Shown here one piece after another: positions 6,293 to 10,092 of a DNA stretch of 10,092 nt. The position numbers were made by a program, and so were the translations under genes. The first letter of the stretch is position 1. Each line of letters opens with the position of its first letter. Under the pieces are notes generated by a model. The model ran no database searches. It was not told where the DNA came from and saw nothing but the letters and a program-made list of their open reading frames with translations. This stretch comes from Candidatus Stahliibacteriota bacterium (lineage in GTDB: Bacteria; Hydrothermota; Tepidihabitantia; B3-TA06). The stretch spans positions 1-10,092 of the forward strand of contig DAOVCF010000058.1 of NCBI GenBank assembly GCA_030670165.1, given 5' to 3'.

Positions 6293-6895
6293 CTATCGAA
6301 TGAATATAAGGAACATAACCGCCAACACCGCCAATCCCAGTATCGCCGAGCCTGCGGCACGCAGCCAGTTAGTCTCATAGACCTTGCGCGCGGCGATATA
6401 GATCAATGCCGCCATCCACAACACCCCTATCGCCAGACGGATCATCTCCGCCCAGAAAGGCCATGGCGGGAATCCCCACGGGCCAAGCACAGGCGCAACA
6501 AAAGTCTCAGGTATCCAGGCAAAGAAGAACCACGGTACGCTTAACGCGAATCCAAGTGGGCCAAGGATATCGGCCAACCTGCGCTCTCTTGAAAAGATGT
6601 GGTTCCACAGGTGGATCACCGCCCCTGCAAAAAACCACGTGAGGACAGCCCAGGGTATGGTAAAAAAAGTCTGCCAGAGGTAGTATGAATCGCGAGGGAT
6701 AGGCAGAACCGTTGCAAATGCGGGTTTGAAACCAGCTAGCCACAGAAGGATCGCAGTAATGGAATAAAGCAACCCGAAGATCGCAAACGTCCAGAAGCCG
6801 ATCCAGACGCTGCGCTCTTCGTAAAGTTGATCTTCCGCAGCTTTACCTGGACGCACAATCCATAGCCAGGCATAGGAAAAAACCTTTGCGAACAT
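6293..6895 (-). CDS. Yip1-family-like integral membrane protein
   Basis: A 200-residue protein with about five hydrophobic helices (roughly 31-55, 78-96, 112-130, 150-168, 181-200). The N-terminal VRPGKAAE stretch before helix 1 and the layout around WNHIFSRERRLADILGPLGFALSVPW are typical of bacterial Yip1-domain proteins as I recall them. Their function is mostly unknown. A GTG at 6907 would lengthen the protein by four residues, but it lies inside the GGAGG ribosome binding site; the ATG at 6895, 5 nt downstream of it, is the better start. The gene has its own promoter and converges on the exported-protein gene. The membrane location is firm; the family is moderately supported. Confidence 0.75.
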   Translation of the reverse strand: MFAKVFSYAWLWIVRPGKAAEDQLYEERSVWIGFWTFAIFGLLYSITAILLWLAGFKPAFATVLPIPRDSYYLWQTFFTIPWAVLTWFFAGAVIHLWNHIFSRERRLADILGPLGFALSVPWFFFAWIPETFVAPVLGPWGFPPWPFWAEMIRLAIGVLWMAALIYIAARKVYETNWLRAAGSAILGLAVLAVMFLIFIR

Positions 6896-6944
6896 CAATT
6901 CCTCCACAATAGTGAATCTTCAAATCACTTCGCTGTCTGTGAGT

Positions 6945-6972
6945 AGTTTAATCGCGTTAACCGACGAGTCAA
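6945..6972 (-). promoter_or_regulatory. Promoter of the Yip1-like gene
   Basis: TTGACT (6972-6967), a 16-bp spacer and TAAACT (6950-6945) on the minus strand, about 50 nt before the ATG at 6895. Confidence 0.55.
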
Positions 6973-6978
6973 GGCTAC

Positions 6979-6992
6979 TCGAGTGCACTCGA
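6979..6992. repeat. 14-bp perfect palindrome upstream of the Yip1-like promoter
   Basis: TCGAGTGCACTCGA is a perfect palindrome with no loop, 6 bp upstream of the -35 box at 6972-6967. Size and position suit a dimeric regulator, most likely an activator, though it may also serve the end of the operon that stops at 7063. Confidence 0.45.
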
Positions 6993-7062
6993 CGCATCAA
7001 ACAAAATCAGGCAAGAACTTTGGGGAACCGCTAATTGATTGGTATCGGCACAGCTATTCTGA

Positions 7063-7803
7063 TCATCCGCCGACCTCGACAGGCGGCAGGCCACCTGGGC
7101 GGTGGATGATGAACGCCTTCTTTGCAGACGCGGCAAATCTTTGAGCGCTCTCAAGGAAAAGATGCACCCTTTCTTCCATCTCGCCTCCCGGCTCATTCAA
7201 TGTAGCCTCGATTATCAAAAGGTCGGCTCCGGAAACGTAAGGCTCCAGCTTTGAATCCAGCCCGCAGTCACCGGTGTAGACAACTCGCTCTCCATGATAT
7301 TGAAGCAAGTATCCTACAGCAGGCAGTGGTTCACCTATCCCACCCTGTTTGGTGCTTCCGCAATGGATTACGTCAAAAGGGGTAACCTTGATATCGCCCA
7401 GCTTGATCTCTTCACCCCCTTTAACCTCTCTGCGTGGGATGTCAAAAGGAACAGAATCCGGATAGATGGTCGTAAACGCGTCAATAATAAGCTTATCTTC
7501 TCTCGCTTTATGCGGGGTAAGTATGATAAAGGACGTGTTACGCCCGATCATACGCATGTAGCCAAGCAACGAGTGAAGTCCGCCAACGTGATCGAAGTGG
7601 CCGTGTGTTAGCAAGATAGCATCCAGACGGTGAAGATCTATACCCTGGGATACGAGATCGCGTAAGCAGCCGTCTCCGCAGTCAAGCAACAGGAACGTGC
7701 CTGAATCCAGAGATACAAGTATCGAGGTGGATAGCCCGCCTCTGGAGAAAAGAACCCGGACGCTCCAACCATCACCGAGCCAGATCTGGGCATTCTCAGT
7801 CAT
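7063..7803 (-). CDS. Metallo-beta-lactamase-fold hydrolase (RNase Z/lactonase-like)
   Basis: A 246-residue hydrolase with the MBL zinc motif THGHFDHVGG (H67, H69, D71, H72), a further ligand H147, D179 in YTGDCG and H234 near the end in IIHRP. This is a complete binuclear site. The layout is closest to RNase Z-like and related phosphodiesterase or lactonase MBL proteins, but the chain is shorter than RNase Z (about 305). I see no obvious exosite, so a tRNA 3'-processing role is not supported. There is no signal peptide, so the protein should be cytoplasmic. TTG codons upstream could extend it by three residues, but they overlap the previous stop. The ATG at 7803 lies 2 nt after the acyltransferase-like gene's TGA (7808-7806), implying translational coupling as last gene of the operon. 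Confidence 0.85.
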   Translation of the reverse strand: MTENAQIWLGDGWSVRVLFSRGGLSTSILVSLDSGTFLLLDCGDGCLRDLVSQGIDLHRLDAILLTHGHFDHVGGLHSLLGYMRMIGRNTSFIILTPHKAREDKLIIDAFTTIYPDSVPFDIPRREVKGGEEIKLGDIKVTPFDVIHCGSTKQGGIGEPLPAVGYLLQYHGERVVYTGDCGLDSKLEPYVSGADLLIIEATLNEPGGEMEERVHLFLESAQRFAASAKKAFIIHRPGGLPPVEVGG

Positions 7804-7805
7804 AA

Positions 7806-8984
7806 TCAACAAGGCATTATTATGTAGGCGAGGATGAACGCAACAACCATCCCAGCCTGAACTATCTTGAGTACATTGAGGTTACGTTTCTTGAGCCAAT
7901 GCCATCCCCAGGTGAAGGCTGAAGTTACGGCGGCGACCCCGATGAATGCAAGGATCAAACCGGGAAGACTCAGCTTGTGTCCGATTATCGTTGCCATACC
8001 CGGTGCAAGCACCGAGCCGTACACTATGAGCAGGTGAACCACGTAGACGATAAGTGATTCCTCGCTCAGGAAGAACGCGCCCCTCAGCCTTCGTGCCAAA
8101 CCCCAGTGTTCCAGGTACCAGCAGAACCCCATAAACGAGGTTATCACGCCCAGTCGCGCGATCATCTGGTCGGGACGGTAAGCCGGGGCGTAGACGAAAT
8201 CGAGCTTCCGGAAAACGGCCAGCCCTATACCTGCAGCGAGAAGAACCAATCCTGCGATTATTATTGCATTCATTAACCTCAGCTCATCCTTGAGCTTACC
8301 TGAAAGAGGGAAGATCGAACCCAGAGAAGCGCCAAGAAAGATATACCCCCACCAGGGGACGATCGTAAACTGGGAACCGTACTCACCGCTGATCCAGGAA
8401 ACCAGTGGTACCGGACCAGGGATGGGGTTCTGACTAACGAAATAGGCAACAATCAGACAGATGACCCCAAGAGGAGGGAGTATCCAGACCAACCTCTTTG
8501 GCTTACCAGCGAGCATGCACAAGAGATGAAGCAGAATAAGCCCCACCGCAATCACGTGCAGAACGTCAACCGCGGTCATCTTTGCCAGAAGCCCGGCGTC
8601 CATCACGCGGATGGTGTGTTTGAGACTGAAGAAGGGCAGGTGCAGCCAGTAACCTATCAGGAGGAAGTAAATGTAGCGCCGCAGTCTTCGCCAGGTGCGC
8701 CTGCCGAAACGCTTGTACTCGTCCCACCGGCGCCGGGTAACAATCATGAAGATCATCCCGGTACCGAAGAGAAACATGGACGCGGTGAACTTATGAACAG
8801 TCTCATGGGCAAGCCAGAAGAAGCTTTCGGTCAGCTCAATATCCACCAATGCGCGGAAAAGGTGCCCCTGAACCATCAGGAAGAGCGCGATGAGGCGGTA
8901 AAGATCAACGAAGAGAAGCCTCTCCCCCGGCTTTCGCACCCAAAGATCAGATGCTGGCGCTTCAGCCGGAGTCTTCTCTATCAT
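7806..8984 (-). CDS. Multi-span membrane acyltransferase-like protein (DUF1624/HGSNAT-like)
   Basis: A 392-residue integral membrane protein with about ten hydrophobic helices. The first helix carries D27, R30 and H41 in the pattern FVDLYR...LMVQGH, as in membrane acetyltransferases of the heparan-alpha-glucosaminide N-acetyltransferase (DUF1624), OpgC and acyltransferase-3 groups. Those enzymes move acyl groups across or at the membrane onto sugars. I favour the DUF1624 side but cannot exclude the others. The open frame extends back to 9119, but the ATG at 8984 is preferred: AAAAAGG lies 6 nt before it, and the upstream extension lacks membrane-protein character. The start overlaps the 3' end of the preceding membrane-protein gene by 23 bp, and the MBL gene follows after 2 nt. 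The three are one operon. Confidence 0.75.
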   Translation of the reverse strand: MIEKTPAEAPASDLWVRKPGERLLFVDLYRLIALFLMVQGHLFRALVDIELTESFFWLAHETVHKFTASMFLFGTGMIFMIVTRRRWDEYKRFGRRTWRRLRRYIYFLLIGYWLHLPFFSLKHTIRVMDAGLLAKMTAVDVLHVIAVGLILLHLLCMLAGKPKRLVWILPPLGVICLIVAYFVSQNPIPGPVPLVSWISGEYGSQFTIVPWWGYIFLGASLGSIFPLSGKLKDELRLMNAIIIAGLVLLAAGIGLAVFRKLDFVYAPAYRPDQMIARLGVITSFMGFCWYLEHWGLARRLRGAFFLSEESLIVYVVHLLIVYGSVLAPGMATIIGHKLSLPGLILAFIGVAAVTSAFTWGWHWLKKRNLNVLKIVQAGMVVAFILAYIIMPC

Positions 8985-9384
8985 CCGTATCCTTTTTCTC
9001 TTCCTTGATATTCGGTAAGATAATCGCCCGGTAGATGAACGTGGCACCCAGCGAGACCAGCAAAACGCCTGTCGTCCACCAGGGCGAATAGGAGTTAGGG
9101 ATAACGTTAAATGCGGCAAGACCCAACCCTACACCGAAAAGGATAAGGAATACCGCCACCCCGAAGCGAACTATCCACCGGGTGCTGCGCCCCTCGCGCG
9201 CAAACCGGATATTCTTCTTCAGGGTATAGACAAGGAGCCACACCCCCAGCCCCTCCGAGATAACCATAGGGACCAGACACCATGCCGGAACCCACCCCTG
9301 CCACTCGAACAACGCCGCGATACCGGCGAGCACCAGCAGCCCGCCTGCTATGCTCCACAGTATGATCCTTCGTCGCCTGCGCAT
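8962..9384 (-). CDS. Small four-helix membrane protein, function unknown
   Basis: A 140-residue protein with an arginine-rich N-terminus (MRRRRR), four hydrophobic segments (about 7-25, 35-54, 71-92, 103-121) and a highly charged tail rich in Lys, Glu and Asp. The arginines suggest a cytoplasmic N-terminus. I recognise no family. A TTG at 9393 could add three residues, but the ATG at 9384 fits better with AGGGG about 10 nt upstream. It is the first gene of the operon and overlaps the acyltransferase-like gene by 23 bp, so it may be an accessory subunit of that protein. That link is inferred only from order and overlap. Confidence 0.7.
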   Translation of the reverse strand: MRRRRRIILWSIAGGLLVLAGIAALFEWQGWVPAWCLVPMVISEGLGVWLLVYTLKKNIRFAREGRSTRWIVRFGVAVFLILFGVGLGLAAFNVIPNSYSPWWTTGVLLVSLGATFIYRAIILPNIKEEKKDTDDREDSG

Positions 9385-9423
9385 CAGACGCAACCCCTGA
9401 CCCAGTGTTGCCTCATTGCATCC

Positions 9424-9451
9424 ATCCTAGCCAGGTAGGCGGAAAAGTCAA
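9424..9451 (-). promoter_or_regulatory. Promoter of the membrane-protein/acyltransferase/MBL operon
   Basis: TTGACT (9451-9446), a 16-bp spacer and TAGGAT (9429-9424) on the minus strand. The leader would be about 33 nt. The run TTGACTTTTCC matches the gatD promoter. Confidence 0.6.
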
Positions 9452-9547
9452 GTGCACCGGTGTGCGGCAGGCGATGGCCAGATTCCTCCGAGTTTTCAAG
9501 ATTTGATACTACTTTTTAGTAAAAGATTTTCATTGTCTTCAAACCAC

Positions 9548-9576
9548 TTGACAAGATGTTTTTTTTTGCGTATATT
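9548..9576 (+). promoter_or_regulatory. Strong promoter of the secreted-protein gene
   Basis: Consensus TTGACA (9548-9553), a 17-bp spacer containing a nine-T run, and TATATT (9571-9576). It has the best -35 match in the window together with AT-rich DNA upstream, suggesting high expression. Confidence 0.75.
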
Positions 9577-9584
9577 TGGATATG

Positions 9585-9605
9585 GGGAATCTCCGAAGGA
9601 TTCCC
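9585..9605 (+). promoter_or_regulatory. Hairpin at the predicted mRNA 5' end
   Basis: GGGAATC (9585-9591) and GATTCCC (9599-9605) pair perfectly around a 7-nt loop. Transcription should begin near 9583, so the RNA would start almost directly with this stem, a layout known to protect bacterial mRNAs from 5'-end decay. Confidence 0.5.
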
Positions 9606-9626
9606 GTAAACGAAACAAACCTAAAC

Positions 9627-9634
9627 AAAGGAGG
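9627..9634 (+). promoter_or_regulatory. Ribosome binding site of the secreted-protein gene
   Basis: AAAGGAGG, 5 nt before the ATG at 9640. It fixes the start and matches the strong promoter. Confidence 0.8.
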
Positions 9635-9639
9635 ACATT

Positions 9640-10092
9640 ATGCCTAAAAAGGCCCTACTCGTCATCGCCGCGGTTGCGGTGATGCTCGTGGCCGCTACAA
9701 ACGCCTACGGCTACCACGAACAATGGAACGGCTGGTGGTATTCAGGAACCCTCACCTATAACAGCCACGACTATACGGCTGTCGACTCTGGCTACGTTTC
9801 CGACTCTACATTCTCAGACACCACGGATACATTCTACCTTCCTCAGGATGTTATAGTGAATTTCATCTATGTTGTCGGTGAGATAAAAGACACAATCGAG
9901 TTTGAGGATACTGTATTCACCGGCTCGAAGCCGACAGGTCAAAGCGGCCAAAAGGAAGGCAGCGGCGAATGGGCAGGCATGGCGATTCTCAGGAGATCCG
10001 GGCTACCCCCTGACACCTTCACCATCTGGGGTACCTGGGATACAGACGGCGCGAACGAATACTTCGACTATCGTACCTGTCCCTGTCCGCCC
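9640..10092 (+). CDS. Secreted protein of unknown function, cut by the window edge
   Basis: The frame is open for 151 codons from ATG 9640 to the end with no stop, so the C-terminus is missing. Residues 1-24 form a clear Sec signal peptide (MPKK, a long Ala/Val/Leu core, likely cut after NAYG). The mature part starts YHEQWNGWWYSG and is rich in Asp, Thr, Ser, Tyr and Trp. That composition suggests an extracellular beta-rich protein. The visible part ends in a Cys-Pro-Cys-Pro-Pro run, which may begin a linker or metal site. I recognise no family. The strong promoter, a 5'-end hairpin and a consensus ribosome binding site together point to an abundant surface or secreted protein. Confidence 0.8.
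   Translation, partial: MPKKALLVIAAVAVMLVAATNAYGYHEQWNGWWYSGTLTYNSHDYTAVDSGYVSDSTFSDTTDTFYLPQDVIVNFIYVVGEIKDTIEFEDTVFTGSKPTGQSGQKEGSGEWAGMAILRRSGLPPDTFTIWGTWDTDGANEYFDYRTCPCPP

Larger units (their letters stand above)
9385..9639. other. Divergent intergenic region with two promoters
   Basis: About 255 bp between two divergent genes. It holds one promoter on each strand, an AT-rich stretch at roughly 9495-9545 with a weak CTTTT/AAAAG hairpin, and the 5' leader of the secreted-protein gene. No further gene or RNA is visible. Confidence 0.5.

Noticed and set aside
7806..9119. Long form (437 residues) of the acyltransferase-like protein starting at 9119
   Set aside because: The extra 45 residues are a shadow of the upstream membrane-protein gene. 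The ATG at 8984 has its own ribosome binding site.

Overview
The window reads as the chromosome of a bacterium that cannot be named from sequence alone. All seven transcription units recognised here have a sigma70-type promoter (TTGACT or TTGACA, 16-17 bp, then a TANNNT-like -10), and several genes have clear Shine-Dalgarno sites. The odd element is a complete gatD-gatE pair, the heterodimeric Glu-tRNA(Gln) amidotransferase known as an archaeal enzyme. An uncultivated candidate phylum is plausible, but that is inference.

Layout, left to right. Bases 1-152 hold a nested inverted repeat and what looks like the start of another minus-strand gene. Minus strand 1235-153 encodes an N-acetyl sugar amidotransferase (WbpG/PseA-type) broken by one in-frame TAA; both halves are well conserved. 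Divergent from it, gatD (1379-2770) and gatE (2770-4695) overlap by one base. A membrane-anchored trypsin-like protease (minus, 5526-4699) converges on gatE with 3 bp between the stop codons. It shares a back-to-back promoter with a small exported protein (plus, 5630-6205). A Yip1-like membrane protein follows (minus, 6895-6293). A minus-strand operon then encodes a small four-helix membrane protein, a multi-span acyltransferase-like protein and a metallo-beta-lactamase-fold hydrolase (9384 to 7063). The right edge cuts a gene for a secreted protein (plus, from 9640) with a strong promoter and a hairpin at the predicted 5' end of its mRNA.

How the genes relate. GatD and GatE form one enzyme that converts Glu-tRNA(Gln) to Gln-tRNA(Gln). 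The sugar amidotransferase would modify a surface polysaccharide sugar if it is still made. Most other genes encode envelope or exported proteins without a firm pathway.

The most interesting points are archaeal-type GatDE under bacterial promoters, the single-nonsense disruption of the amidotransferase, two genes whose start codon sits 5-6 nt after the -10 box (probable leaderless mRNAs), and a repeat at 59-119 that could hide a ribosome binding site. No tRNA, rRNA, CRISPR array or insertion sequence was seen.
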